Shown here: positions 52,856 to 60,900 of the stretch, one piece after another
Numbering within the stretch: position 1 is the stretch's first letter
How the letters are laid out: each line of letters starts with the position of its first letter
Origin: ZC4RG30 sp046347045
Lineage (GTDB): Bacteria; Pseudomonadota; Gammaproteobacteria; Steroidobacterales; Steroidobacteraceae
Length of the DNA: 64,000 nt
Assembly: GCA_046347045.1 (NCBI GenBank)
Contig: JAXMGX010000015.1
Location: 59,540-123,539, forward strand
Direction of reading: 5' to 3'
Notes under the pieces: model-generated
The model's input: only the letters and a program-made list of their open reading frames with translations
Told to the model about the DNA's origin: nothing
The model's database searches: none
Translations under genes and position numbers: made by a program

Positions 52856-53539
52856 ATGAACACCCCCTGGATCGCGCCTTCCATCCTGTCGGCCAATTTC
52901 GCGAAGCTGGGCGATGAGGTGGATGCAGTGCTCGCGGCCGGCGCCGACATCGTGCACTTCGACGTGATGGACAACCACTACGTGCCGAATCTCACGATCG
53001 GGCCGCTGGTGTGCGAGGCCTTGCGCAAGCATGGCGTGAAGGCGCCCATCGACGTGCACCTGATGGTCAAGCCCGTCGACCGCATCATTCCGGATTTCGC
53101 CAGGGCAGGCGCCAGCATCATCAGTTTCCACCCCGAGGCCAGCGAGCACGTCGACCGCACCATCGGGTTGATCCACGAGCAGGGCTGCCAGGCCGGGCTG
53201 GTGTTCAACCCGGCAACGCCGCTGGGTTACCTGGATCACACGCTGCATCAGCTCGACCTGGTGCTGATCATGTCGGTGAATCCGGGATTCGGCGGTCAGA
53301 AGTTCATCCCCGGTGCACTCGAGAAGCTGCGCGAAGTGCGCCGTCGCATCGAGGCTTCGGGGCGTGCGGTGCGGCTGGAGATCGACGGCGGCGTGAAGAC
53401 CGACAACATCGGTGCCATCGCCCGCGCCGGCGCCGACACTTTCGTGGCGGGCTCGGCCATCTTCGGCGAGAAGGACTACGGGGCCGTGATCGGCGCGATG
53501 AAGCGCAACATCGCTGCCGCGCGCGAACTCAAGGCCTGA
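52856..53539 (+). CDS. rpe: Ribulose-phosphate 3-epimerase
   Basis: A 227-residue TIM-barrel enzyme of the pentose phosphate pathway. It begins with IAPSILSANFAKLGDEV and carries VHFDVMDNHYVPNLTIGP (metal and catalytic Asp), MSVNPGFGGQKF and LEIDGGVKTDNI. A TAGAAT at 52826-52831 and a short AGAGG precede the ATG. It ends before a hairpin shared with the convergent CRP-family gene. Confidence 0.97.
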   Translation: MNTPWIAPSILSANFAKLGDEVDAVLAAGADIVHFDVMDNHYVPNLTIGPLVCEALRKHGVKAPIDVHLMVKPVDRIIPDFARAGASIISFHPEASEHVDRTIGLIHEQGCQAGLVFNPATPLGYLDHTLHQLDLVLIMSVNPGFGGQKFIPGALEKLREVRRRIEASGRAVRLEIDGGVKTDNIGAIARAGADTFVAGSAIFGEKDYGAVIGAMKRNIAAARELKA

Positions 53540-53564
53540 CGGCAATCTGCCGCCCGGAATGAAG

Positions 53565-53584
53565 AAGGGGCCTTGCGGCCCCTT
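53565..53584. terminator. Hairpin between convergent rpe and CRP-family genes
   Basis: AAGGGGCC (53565-53572) and GGCCCCTT (53577-53584) form a perfect 8-bp stem with a TTGC loop. A T-rich stretch follows on the minus strand only (CTTCTTCATT), so it is better as a terminator for the minus-strand gene but may serve both. Confidence 0.6.
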
Positions 53585-53611
53585 GCTGCATCACGCGCGT
53601 CGCGCCGGATG

Positions 53612-54385
53612 TTATTCGTCGTCCTCGTCGTCGAAATCGTCATCGTCTTCGTCGTCATCGAAGCGTGATGCGGCCGGCGCCTTCGCGGCAGCCTTGCCGG
53701 CCGCCGCGGGCTGCGCGGGCACCACCACGGGGCGCGTCTTCATCTTCGGCCGCGCATTGAACACCACGATGGTCTTGCCGGTGGCGCGCAGCAGGCCCTG
53801 TTCTTCCAGCACCTTCAGCACGCGGCCCGCCATTTCGCGCGAGCAGCCCACGAGGCGCGAGAGTTCCTGGCGCGATACCTTGATCTGCATGCCCTCGGGA
53901 TGCGTCATCGCATCCGGTTCGTCGCACAGGCCCTGGATGGCATGCGCCACGCGGCCGGTGACGTCGACGAAGGCCAGGTCGCCCAGCTTGCGGTTGGTGC
54001 GATCCAGGCGCGTGGCGAGCTGCGTCGCCAGTTCGAAGATCAGCCCCGGCGATTCGGCGGCGATCTGCCGGAAGCGCGGGTAGGTCATTTCGGCCAGCTC
54101 GCACTGGTTGCGCGTGCGCACCCAGGCGCTGCGCGTGGGCTGGTCGTGGAACAGACCCATCTCGCCGAAGAACTGCCCCTTGTTGAGGTAGGCCAGCACC
54201 ATCTCGTTGCCTTCCTCGTCCTCGATCATCACTTCGACCGAGCCGGAGATGATGTAGTAGAGGACGTCGGGCAGGTCGCCGGCGTGGATGATGACGGTCT
54301 TCGACGAGACCGTGCGAATGCGGCAATAACTCAGGAATCTGTTGATTGCCGGAATGTCGCTCAGCGGCTTGATGCTGTCTTCCAT
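53612..54385 (-). CDS. CRP/Vfr/Clp-type regulator with an acidic tail
   Basis: A 257-residue regulator. The cyclic-nucleotide domain has GQFFGEMGLF and TRSAWVRTRNQCELAEMTY, keeping the Gly-Glu and Arg-Ser of the cAMP pocket. The DNA-binding domain (HPEGMQIKVSRQELSRLVGC, REMAGRVLKVLEEQGLL) closely resembles Xanthomonas Clp and Pseudomonas Vfr. Beyond the normal end (about residue 210) are about 47 extra residues: a Lys/Ala/Pro linker and then fifteen residues almost all Asp and Glu. It is adjacent to coq7, as clp is in Xanthomonas. Ligand (cAMP or c-di-GMP) is uncertain. Confidence 0.88.
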   Translation of the reverse strand: MEDSIKPLSDIPAINRFLSYCRIRTVSSKTVIIHAGDLPDVLYYIISGSVEVMIEDEEGNEMVLAYLNKGQFFGEMGLFHDQPTRSAWVRTRNQCELAEMTYPRFRQIAAESPGLIFELATQLATRLDRTNRKLGDLAFVDVTGRVAHAIQGLCDEPDAMTHPEGMQIKVSRQELSRLVGCSREMAGRVLKVLEEQGLLRATGKTIVVFNARPKMKTRPVVVPAQPAAAGKAAAKAPAASRFDDDEDDDDFDDEDDE

Positions 54386-54532
54386 TGTTATTTTCGTCCG
54401 TGTTTTCCCTTGGGTCGGACTACGTGTCCTTCCGCCGTAGGTCTTTGTATTACATAACGCACGGTGCAGGCAACCCATGCACCCGTGAACCAGTTCGCAA
54501 TGTACGGAGCGGGGGAGGGTGAAAAGGTAAAA

Positions 54533-55165
54533 TTAGATCCACTTCGCGGTGGTGGTCATGACGCGCGCGGTGGCGCGCATCAGCTCCCGCACGGGTCGCG
54601 GCAGCTCCGCGCCGCCATGCTCCCGTGCGAGCCTGCCATGGGTGATTTCATCGTCGCGCATCTGTTCGATGATCGCGCGGCTGCGGGTATCCGATGGCGG
54701 GATCTGCTCCAGATGGCCATCGAGATGGCGCTCCACCTGCCGCTCGGTTTCGGATACGAATCCGAGGCTGGTGCGGTCGCCCATGAGGCCGGCCACTGCG
54801 CCGATGGCGAACGATCCGGCATACCACAGCGGATCGAGCCGGCTGGGGCGGTCGTCCAGCTCTTTCAGCCGCTGTTCGCACCAGGCGAGATGGTCGGTTT
54901 CCTCGCGGGCGGCCTGGTCGAGCATGGCGCGGGTGGCCGGATTCCGGGCCACCAGCGACTGTCCGTGGTACAGGCCCTGGGCGGCGATTTCGCCGGCGTG
55001 GTTCACCCGCATCAGGCCCGCCGTATTGCGCCTTTCGGCCTCGTCGGACACCGCCGTCGGCTTGCCAGGCGTGGGGCGGCTGGCCGTGGCCGGGGCCAGC
55101 AGCGAACGCAGGGCCCGGTCGGCCGAGGCAAGTAGTTGATCCACAACGGTGCGGCCGCGGTCCAT
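54533..55165 (-). CDS. coq7: Di-iron ubiquinone hydroxylase Coq7
   Basis: A 210-residue ferritin-like di-iron monooxygenase for the C6 hydroxylation in ubiquinone synthesis. Iron ligands are seen in RVNHAGEIAAQGLY, REETDHLAWC (Glu-x-x-His) and a second Glu-x-x-His in RDDEITHGRLA. A Lys-free, Ala-rich N-terminal region of about 40 residues precedes the core. Many gammaproteobacteria use UbiF instead; Coq7 is typical of Xanthomonas- and Pseudomonas-like lineages. Confidence 0.95.
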   Translation of the reverse strand: MDRGRTVVDQLLASADRALRSLLAPATASRPTPGKPTAVSDEAERRNTAGLMRVNHAGEIAAQGLYHGQSLVARNPATRAMLDQAAREETDHLAWCEQRLKELDDRPSRLDPLWYAGSFAIGAVAGLMGDRTSLGFVSETERQVERHLDGHLEQIPPSDTRSRAIIEQMRDDEITHGRLAREHGGAELPRPVRELMRATARVMTTTAKWI

Positions 55166-55171
55166 GGGCCT

Positions 55172-55177
55172 ACTATA
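55172..55177 (-). promoter_or_regulatory. -10-like hexamer directly before coq7
   Basis: On the minus strand TATAGT occupies 55177-55172, within the palindrome CTATATAG, and ends 6 nt before the coq7 ATG. No ribosome binding site lies between. It predicts a transcription start at or next to the ATG, hence a leaderless mRNA. No clear -35 was found. Confidence 0.45.
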
Positions 55178-55265
55178 TAGAGCCCGGGAGGGCCCTGTCA
55201 GGGGTGCCCGGCAGGCGGGGCTTCCGGGCGTGGTTCCGGCGTGGTCCCGGGGCGCGGAATGGCCT

Positions 55266-55294
55266 TTGCTTGCGCTCCACCCATCGATTACACT
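55266..55294 (+). promoter_or_regulatory. Promoter of the rplM-rpsI operon
   Basis: TTGCTT (55266-55271) and TACACT (55289-55294) are separated by 17 bp, the optimal spacing. A transcript from about 55301 would carry a leader of nearly 57 nt before the rplM ATG. Confidence 0.65.
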
Positions 55295-55310
55295 CTGCGG
55301 CCTTTTTTAC

Positions 55311-55337
55311 GGCCCCCCACCAAACCGGCGGGGGGTC
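55311..55337 (+). promoter_or_regulatory. GC hairpin in the rplM mRNA leader
   Basis: Six C (55313-55318) pair with six G (55330-55335), extended by a G-T and a G-C pair, across an 11-nt loop. It lies in the 5' leader of rplM-rpsI, where other bacteria place autoregulatory sites for L13 or S9. Regulation here is inferred from position only. Confidence 0.45.
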
Positions 55338-55357
55338 CAGATGCCGGGAATTTCAAG

Positions 55358-55786
55358 ATGAGCACCACTTTCGCCAATGCCGCCACCGTCAAGGCCGACT
55401 GGTACGTCGTGAATGCCGATGGCAAGACGCTGGGCCGCCTGGCCACGCAGCTCGCGCACCGCCTGCGCGGCAAGCACAAGGCCGACTACTCGCCCCATGT
55501 GGACATGGGCGACAACCTCATCGTGCTGAACGCCGAGAAGATCCGCGTCACCGGTGCCAAGCTCACCGACAAGTTCTATCACCAGCACACCGGCTACATG
55601 GGCAATCTGAAGTCCATCTCGCTGGGCAAGCTGCTGAAGGAACACCCGGAGCGCGCGCTCGAGTTCGCCGTGAAGGGCATGCTGCCGAAGAACACGCTGG
55701 GCCGGAAGATGTTCCGCAAGCTGCATGTGTTCGCCGGCGGCCAGCATCCGCATACGGCCCAGCAGCCGAAGGCGCTGGACCTGTAA
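55358..55786 (+). CDS. rplM: 50S ribosomal protein L13
   Basis: A 142-residue protein, the usual length. DWYVVNADGKTLGRLATQLA, YSPHVDMGDNLIVLNAEKIR and MLPKNTLGRKMFRKLHVFAG are the conserved parts. It is an early 50S assembly protein. The ATG at 55358 was chosen because longer in-frame codons lie in the promoter and leader. Confidence 0.97.
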   Translation: MSTTFANAATVKADWYVVNADGKTLGRLATQLAHRLRGKHKADYSPHVDMGDNLIVLNAEKIRVTGAKLTDKFYHQHTGYMGNLKSISLGKLLKEHPERALEFAVKGMLPKNTLGRKMFRKLHVFAGGQHPHTAQQPKALDL

Positions 55787-55818
55787 TCAACGCTATTTCG
55801 CCAGGAAACCAAAGCAAC

Positions 55819-56208
55819 ATGGCATCGACCCAGTACGGCACCGGACGTCGCAAGACCGCCACGGCCCGCGTCTACATGAAGGCCGGCACCGGCAAGATCA
55901 CCATCAACGACCGTCCGCTGGACGAGTTCTTCGGTCGCGAAACCGGCCGCATGATCGTGCGCCAGCCGCTGGCCGTCGCGCAGGTGGAAGGCCGCTTCGA
56001 TTTCAGCGTGACGGTGGACGGCGGCGGCATCACCGGCCAGGCCGGCGCCATCCGCCACGGCATCACCCGCGCGCTGATGGAATACGACGAGACCCTGCGC
56101 CCCACGCTGCGCAAGGCCGGCTTCGTCACCCGCGATGCCCGCGAGGTCGAGCGCAAGAAGGTCGGTCGCCGCAAGGCCCGTCGCGGTCCGCAGTACAGCA
56201 AGCGTTAA
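55819..56208 (+). CDS. rpsI: 30S ribosomal protein S9
   Basis: A 129-residue protein. YGTGRRKTATARVYMKAGTG, the loop GITGQAGAIRHGITRALMEY and the C-terminal RRKARRGPQYSKR, whose end touches P-site tRNA, are diagnostic. AGGA lies 14-16 bases before the ATG. It is cotranscribed with rplM. Confidence 0.98.
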   Translation: MASTQYGTGRRKTATARVYMKAGTGKITINDRPLDEFFGRETGRMIVRQPLAVAQVEGRFDFSVTVDGGGITGQAGAIRHGITRALMEYDETLRPTLRKAGFVTRDAREVERKKVGRRKARRGPQYSKR

Positions 56209-56260
56209 GCTAGACTCTGCTGCCGGATCTGCGCGCAACAGCGCGCCGTGCTTCGCCGCA

Positions 56261-56287
56261 GGCAGCGGGAATTCACTTCCCGCTGCC
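56261..56287. other. Perfect 11-bp hairpin after rpsI
   Basis: GGCAGCGGGAA (56261-56271) pairs perfectly with TTCCCGCTGCC (56277-56287) around a TTCAC loop. It lies about 50 bp after the rpsI stop. No T run follows, so it may be a transcript-stabilising 3' structure or a weak terminator. Confidence 0.6.
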
Positions 56288-56303
56288 GTAAACGAAGAGA
56301 TCC

Positions 56304-56328
56304 GCAAAATCGCCGCAGGCGATTTTGC
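56304..56328. other. Second perfect 11-bp hairpin just before tRNA-Gln
   Basis: GCAAAATCGCC (56304-56314) pairs perfectly with GGCGATTTTGC (56318-56328) around a 3-nt loop, 10 bp before the tRNA gene. The second arm has a TTTT run inside the stem but no T run after it. Together with the preceding hairpin it could separate the rpsI and tRNA transcripts or guide tRNA 5' processing. Confidence 0.6.
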
Positions 56329-56338
56329 TCATAGGTAA

Positions 56339-56412
56339 TGGGGGATCGTCCAGCGGTAGGACTACGGACTCTGACTCCGTCAACCTAGGTTCGAATCCTA
56401 GTCCCCCAGCCA
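56339..56412 (+). tRNA. glnX: tRNA-Gln (anticodon CTG)
   Basis: A 74-nt cloverleaf with encoded CCA. Acceptor TGGGGGA (56339-56345) pairs with TCCCCCA (56402-56408), discriminator G at 56409 and CCA at 56410-56412. D stem GTCC/GGAC, anticodon stem ACGGA/TCCGT with anticodon CTG at 56371-56373 reading CAG, and T arm CTAGG-TTCGAAT-CCTAG. No second copy of the 3' end was noticed in the window, so there is no sign of an integrated element here. Confidence 0.96.
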
Positions 56413-56651
56413 ACTTCCGGTGTGACCGTTCCAGGCCCGCCGCAACGCCAGGGCAATTGTTCAGCGTCTGCTGCTTCGAGCATCGATCTGAAGTAGTGAT
56501 AATCACTACGTTCGCGCGAGTGGCGCGCAAGTCGATTGAAGTGGCGCGACCTGCGGCGAGTCGATACTCCGAACCCAAGCCAGTCCGGCAGGGGTGCTGG
56601 TTTGACAGTACCATCCGCGCAGGACACGACTCGTTCAGGGAGAGACCGCTG

Positions 56652-57680
56652 ATGTCACGGAAACCGCTTCGGATGCTGGCAAGCCTGCTCCTTGTCGCAA
56701 GCCTCGCGGGCGCCGCAGGTCGGCCGGCAGCAGCGGCCGCCGCCGATGTCGAGGGTGGCAAGGACTCGCCGCTCGTCACGCGCTTCCCGGGCAGCCGGCT
56801 CATCGGCTACCTGCAGCGCGACTGGGATGCCACCTCCTTTCCGCTTGCCAACGAGGTCGACGGTGACCAGCGTTTCAAGAAGGCGGTGAACGTCGAGGGC
56901 AAGATCACGCGCCTCGTCTATCTGTCGCCGGTCGACAAGACACCGCTCGAGGTCTTTCGCAGCTACCAGCAGGCCTTCGCGAAGGCGGGCCTGAAGACGC
57001 TGTTCAGCTGCGATGGCAACTGCGGACAGCTCGCCTTCCATTGGCGCTTCGGCAAGCTGCGCAACGACACGGCCTGGGTGAAGGACTCGCTGTACTCGGC
57101 CGTGGACAAGGGCCGCCGTTGGGGCATCGAGAACGCCATCGGGGATGACGACGGCCGTGGCTTCTACGGCACGCTCGCGCGCGGCGGCAGCACCATCCAT
57201 GTTGCCGTCTTCACCGCGGTCGCCGGCTATGCGGAAACGCACGCCGCGGGCACCGTCATCGAGATCGCCGAGCCGAAGGCGATGGAAGCCGACCAGGTGA
57301 AGGTGGACGCCGCGGCCATGGCCAAGGGCCTCGCGGCCGAGGGCAAGGTCGTGCTCGGCGGGGTGTACTTCGACACCGGCAAGGCGACGCTGAAGCCCGA
57401 ATCCGACACGCAGCTCCAGGAGATGGCGAAACTGCTCGCCGCGCAGCCCGCGCTGCAGGTGTTCATCGTCGGCCACACGGACAACCAGGGCAGCTTCGAG
57501 ACCAACCTCGCGCTCTCAAAGCAGCGCGCCGAGGCCGTGCGCGACGCGCTGGTCACGCGCTTCAAGGCCGATGGCAAGCGCATCACTCCCTTCGGCGCGG
57601 CGAATACCTCGCCGGTCGCGGCCAATGGCGCGGAGGCCGGGCGCGCACTGAACCGGCGCGTGGAACTCGTCGCGCGCTGA
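56652..57680 (+). CDS. Exported DUF4892-like protein with C-terminal OmpA domain
   Basis: A 342-residue protein. Signal peptide MSRKPLRMLASLLLVASLAG, then a domain of about 200 residues (FPGSRLIGYLQRDWDATSF, FRSYQQAFAKAGLKTLFSCD) resembling DUF4892, then an OmpA-like peptidoglycan-binding domain (GVYFDTGKATLKPESDTQLQ, FIVGHTDNQGSFETNLALSK, ALNRRVELVAR). It is probably periplasmic and tethered to peptidoglycan. GGGAGAG precedes the ATG. The 239 bp between the tRNA and this gene show no gene or clear promoter. Confidence 0.82.
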   Translation: MSRKPLRMLASLLLVASLAGAAGRPAAAAAADVEGGKDSPLVTRFPGSRLIGYLQRDWDATSFPLANEVDGDQRFKKAVNVEGKITRLVYLSPVDKTPLEVFRSYQQAFAKAGLKTLFSCDGNCGQLAFHWRFGKLRNDTAWVKDSLYSAVDKGRRWGIENAIGDDDGRGFYGTLARGGSTIHVAVFTAVAGYAETHAAGTVIEIAEPKAMEADQVKVDAAAMAKGLAAEGKVVLGGVYFDTGKATLKPESDTQLQEMAKLLAAQPALQVFIVGHTDNQGSFETNLALSKQRAEAVRDALVTRFKADGKRITPFGAANTSPVAANGAEAGRALNRRVELVAR

Positions 57681-57775
57681 CGGCGCTGTGCTGGAGCGAT
57701 GTGCTGCGGCGAACCATCACTCTGAATCCCTGAAACAGGTATCTTGACCCTCCAGACGGTTCCGGGGAAGTGCGC

Positions 57776-59737
57776 GTGAAGACCGCAGGAATGGCGTTCG
57801 CGATTGGATGCCTTGCATGGGCGCTTGCCGTCCCGGCCGCTGCCCCCCGGGCGAATGAGCGCGCGGCGCCGGGGGAGGTCATTGTCGAGCCGCCGACCCT
57901 GCACGCGCTGGGTCTGGAATGGCCGCTGGCCGGAGACGCCAATCGCAATGCTGCGGTCAGCATCCGCTACCGTCGAAAGGGCGCAACGGCCTGGCGCGAC
58001 GGTCTGCCGCCGCTGCGTGTGGGTGGCGAGGAAACGCGGTATCTGGCCGTGGATTTCACCGCGCCACCGATGTTTGCAGGCAGCCTGTTCAACCTCGAGC
58101 CCGACACCACTTACGAGATCACGCTGCGCATCACCGACCCCGACGGCGTCACGGGCAAGGCGGAGCGGCGCGTCGAGGCCCGCACGCGCGCAGAACCGCA
58201 ACCGGCCGCCGGCGGCCGCACCTTCCACGTCTATCCGCAGGGTTACCAGGGTGAACGCCAGCAACCGGCCTTCAATGGCCTGCTGGCTGCCTACAACCAG
58301 GGCGCCTCGCACTCGGACTGGTTCAACGCCTACCCGCCGCGCGTGCAGCCGGGCGACATCATCCTGGTGCATGCCGGGCTCTACAAGGATACGCGCTTCA
58401 GGTACGGCTCCGGCATCGGCACGCTGTTCGATGGCACGTACTACCTGACGGCCAGCGGCACGGCCGAGCGTCCCATCGTCATCCGCGCCGCAGGCGATGG
58501 TCCTGCAATCTTCGATGGCGACGGCAATGCCGTGCTGTTCGATGTCACCGCGGCCAGCCACACGTATTTCGAAGGCCTGACGTTCCGCAATACGGAAGTG
58601 GCCATACTGGCCGGCCGCAAGCGCATCATCGGTTCCGAAGGCCTGACGGTGAAGCGTTCACGCTTCGAGAACGTGGGCGTGGGCATCACCTCGGACTGGT
58701 CCGGCTCGAAGAACTTCTACATCGCCGACAATGTCTTCGTCGGCCGCCAGATTCCGGATCACCTGATGGGCTGGATCGGCCGGACATGGCAGGGCTTTGC
58801 GGACTTCCCCGTGCCACTGCGTTCCAACGCGGCGGTGAAGGTGTACGGGTCGGGTCACGTGGTCGCCTACAACGACATCTCGCATTTCCACGACGGCGTC
58901 GATCATGCCACCTACGGCACTCCGGATCGTGATGCGCAGGGGCGGGTGATCCGCGAACGCATGCCGGTATCCATCGACTTCGAGGGCAACGACATCCGCG
59001 ACGTGGATGACAACTGCATCGAAGCCGATGGCGCGATGTACAACATCCGCATCCTGCGCAACCGCTGCTTCAACCAGGCGCATCGCGCGCTCAGCGCGCA
59101 GCCGGTGTTCGGCGGCCCCGCGTACTTCATCGGCAACCTGGTGTATCACGCGCCGGAGGGCGGTTCGCTGAAGATGACGGCGAACTCCTCGGGGATCCTC
59201 GTCTACCACAACACCTTCATCGGCGAAGCGCATGACATGGGCCCGGTCTCGAACCAGCACTTTCGCAACAACCTGGTGCTGGGGCAGGGGGCCTGGCCCG
59301 AAATCCTCACCGTCGACACCTTCACCAACTACTCCAGTTCGGACTACAACGGCTTTCGCCCCAATCCGGGCGCGGCGCAGTCCTTCGCGTGGAACTCGCC
59401 GCCGCGTGCCGTGGCGGCGGATTTCAGCAAGGACCGCGAGAAGCGCAGCTTCGCGACACTGCGTGACTACGCGGCGGCCACCGGTCAGGAGGCGCACAGT
59501 GTGCTGGTGGACTACGGCGATTTCGTGCGCGTGTCGGCGCCGGATCCGAAGGATCCCACGCGCTTCTACCGGCCGGAAGAATTCGATTTCTCGCTGCACG
59601 AGAAGTCGCCGGCGGTCGATGCCGGCGTCGTCCTGCCGAACATCAATGACGGCTTCACGGGCAGGGCTCCGGACCTCGGCGCTTTCGAAAGAGGCCTGCC
59701 CATGCCGGTCTACGGTCCAAGGGAGCAGAAGCCATGA
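57776..59737 (+). CDS. Exported right-handed parallel beta-helix protein
   Basis: A 653-residue protein with signal peptide MKTAGMAFAIGCLAWALAVP. A fibronectin-like segment (about 40-140: LEPDTTYEITLRITDPDGVT) precedes a long beta-helix (about 200-560) with repeated Asn-rich turns such as NVFVGRQ, NDISHFHDGVDHATYG, GNDIRDVDDNCIEADG and NTFIGEAH. Such folds occur in polysaccharide lyases and glycan-binding proteins; catalytic residues are not identifiable here. GTG at 57776 is preferred over 57770 because GGGGAAG spaces it better. It overlaps the next gene by 4 bp. Confidence 0.82.
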   Translation: MKTAGMAFAIGCLAWALAVPAAAPRANERAAPGEVIVEPPTLHALGLEWPLAGDANRNAAVSIRYRRKGATAWRDGLPPLRVGGEETRYLAVDFTAPPMFAGSLFNLEPDTTYEITLRITDPDGVTGKAERRVEARTRAEPQPAAGGRTFHVYPQGYQGERQQPAFNGLLAAYNQGASHSDWFNAYPPRVQPGDIILVHAGLYKDTRFRYGSGIGTLFDGTYYLTASGTAERPIVIRAAGDGPAIFDGDGNAVLFDVTAASHTYFEGLTFRNTEVAILAGRKRIIGSEGLTVKRSRFENVGVGITSDWSGSKNFYIADNVFVGRQIPDHLMGWIGRTWQGFADFPVPLRSNAAVKVYGSGHVVAYNDISHFHDGVDHATYGTPDRDAQGRVIRERMPVSIDFEGNDIRDVDDNCIEADGAMYNIRILRNRCFNQAHRALSAQPVFGGPAYFIGNLVYHAPEGGSLKMTANSSGILVYHNTFIGEAHDMGPVSNQHFRNNLVLGQGAWPEILTVDTFTNYSSSDYNGFRPNPGAAQSFAWNSPPRAVAADFSKDREKRSFATLRDYAAATGQEAHSVLVDYGDFVRVSAPDPKDPTRFYRPEEFDFSLHEKSPAVDAGVVLPNINDGFTGRAPDLGAFERGLPMPVYGPREQKP

Positions 59738-60873
59738 AACCCTTTCTGTCTGCAGCGCTGCTCGTCCTAGCTCCTGCTCTTGCTCCCGCGGCGCAGCCGG
59801 AGCGCACCGATCTTGCGATGGCCGTGGCCCAGTTCCAGCTGGTCGAGAGCAGTCGCACCGTCAAGGAACTGATACCCGGCTGGGTTGCACCGAAGAAGCT
59901 GGTGGTGGTGGTCGACAGGCCCGAGCGCTCCGCGTGGCTGCAGCAGGCCATGCCGGCCGGAACGCAGGTGGTCGGCGTGAGCCGCAGCACCGACCTGCAG
60001 CCATTGCTGCCCGACGCGGATGCCCTGGTGGAAGTGAACTGCACTGCCGCGTTCGCCGCAGCGCCAAAGCTCAAGTGGGTTCATGCCTTCAGCGGTGGTG
60101 GTGACACCTGCCTGCAGATACCAGGCGTGGCGCGCGGCGAAATCGTGCTCACCAACTCGCAGAAGGTGAAGAACACCATCCTTGCCGAAATGGGCATGGG
60201 CTATGTATTCGCGCTGGCCCGATCCATCGACGTGGGGCTGCAGAACCAGCGCGATCGCGACCTGAACCGCCGCGGCGGGCGGCCGGGCAAGCGGCTGGAA
60301 GGGGCAACCATGCTGGTCATCGGCCTCGGCGGCGCGGGCACAGAGATTGCGCGCATGGCGCATGCGGTAGGCATGACGGTCATTGCCACGGATCCCGTCA
60401 ATCGCAAGCCGCCGGATTTCGTCAGCTACCTGGGGCTGCCGGACGAATTGCCAGCGCTGATCGGCAAGGCCGACGTCGTGATGGTTGCGGCGCCGCTGAC
60501 ACCGGCGACGCGGGGTCTTTTCAACGCCGCGATGTTCGCGCGCATGAAGCGCGATGCCATGCTGGTGAACTGGACGCGCGCCGACATCGTCGTGGCCGAG
60601 GATCTGGCCGCGGCTCTGAAGTCCGGCGCCCTGGGCAGTGCGGCGCTGAATTGGGCCTCGCAGACTCCCTTGCCCAGGGATCACCCGCTGTGGGACGCGC
60701 CAAACCTGATCCTTGCACCCTGGGCGGGCACGCCAATGGCCGCCTCGGCGGAACCTTCAGCGGGGGCCGCGCGTGACGACGAGCTGCGCTGGCTCGCGGT
60801 GCGCGAGAACATGCGGCGCTTCGCCACGGGCGCAAGGATGTATTCGGTGTTCGACCTGGCGCGCGGCTACTAG
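59734..60873 (+). CDS. Signal-peptide-bearing D-2-hydroxyacid dehydrogenase-like protein, catalytically degenerate
   Basis: A 379-residue protein with a signal peptide (MKPFLSAALLVLAPALAPAA) followed by the D-isomer 2-hydroxyacid dehydrogenase fold. The NAD motif is GLGGAG (197-202) and the substrate Arg is kept (Arg282 in NWTRADIVV). The catalytic Glu before PLP is Thr311 and the catalytic His of the PH motif is Trp330 (ILAPWAGTP). Export and loss of two catalytic residues suggest a binding or otherwise new function. Its ATG overlaps the beta-helix stop by 4 bp, so they are cotranslated. Confidence 0.82.
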   Translation: MKPFLSAALLVLAPALAPAAQPERTDLAMAVAQFQLVESSRTVKELIPGWVAPKKLVVVVDRPERSAWLQQAMPAGTQVVGVSRSTDLQPLLPDADALVEVNCTAAFAAAPKLKWVHAFSGGGDTCLQIPGVARGEIVLTNSQKVKNTILAEMGMGYVFALARSIDVGLQNQRDRDLNRRGGRPGKRLEGATMLVIGLGGAGTEIARMAHAVGMTVIATDPVNRKPPDFVSYLGLPDELPALIGKADVVMVAAPLTPATRGLFNAAMFARMKRDAMLVNWTRADIVVAEDLAAALKSGALGSAALNWASQTPLPRDHPLWDAPNLILAPWAGTPMAASAEPSAGAARDDELRWLAVRENMRRFATGARMYSVFDLARGY

Positions 60874-60900
60874 CCATCGCGATGCCGGGAGCCGCACCGG

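Noticed and set aside
56339..56412. tRNA-Gln as an integration site for a mobile element
   Set aside because: No integrase gene and no repeated 3' end of the tRNA were noticed in the following 7.6 kb, although gene content changes there.
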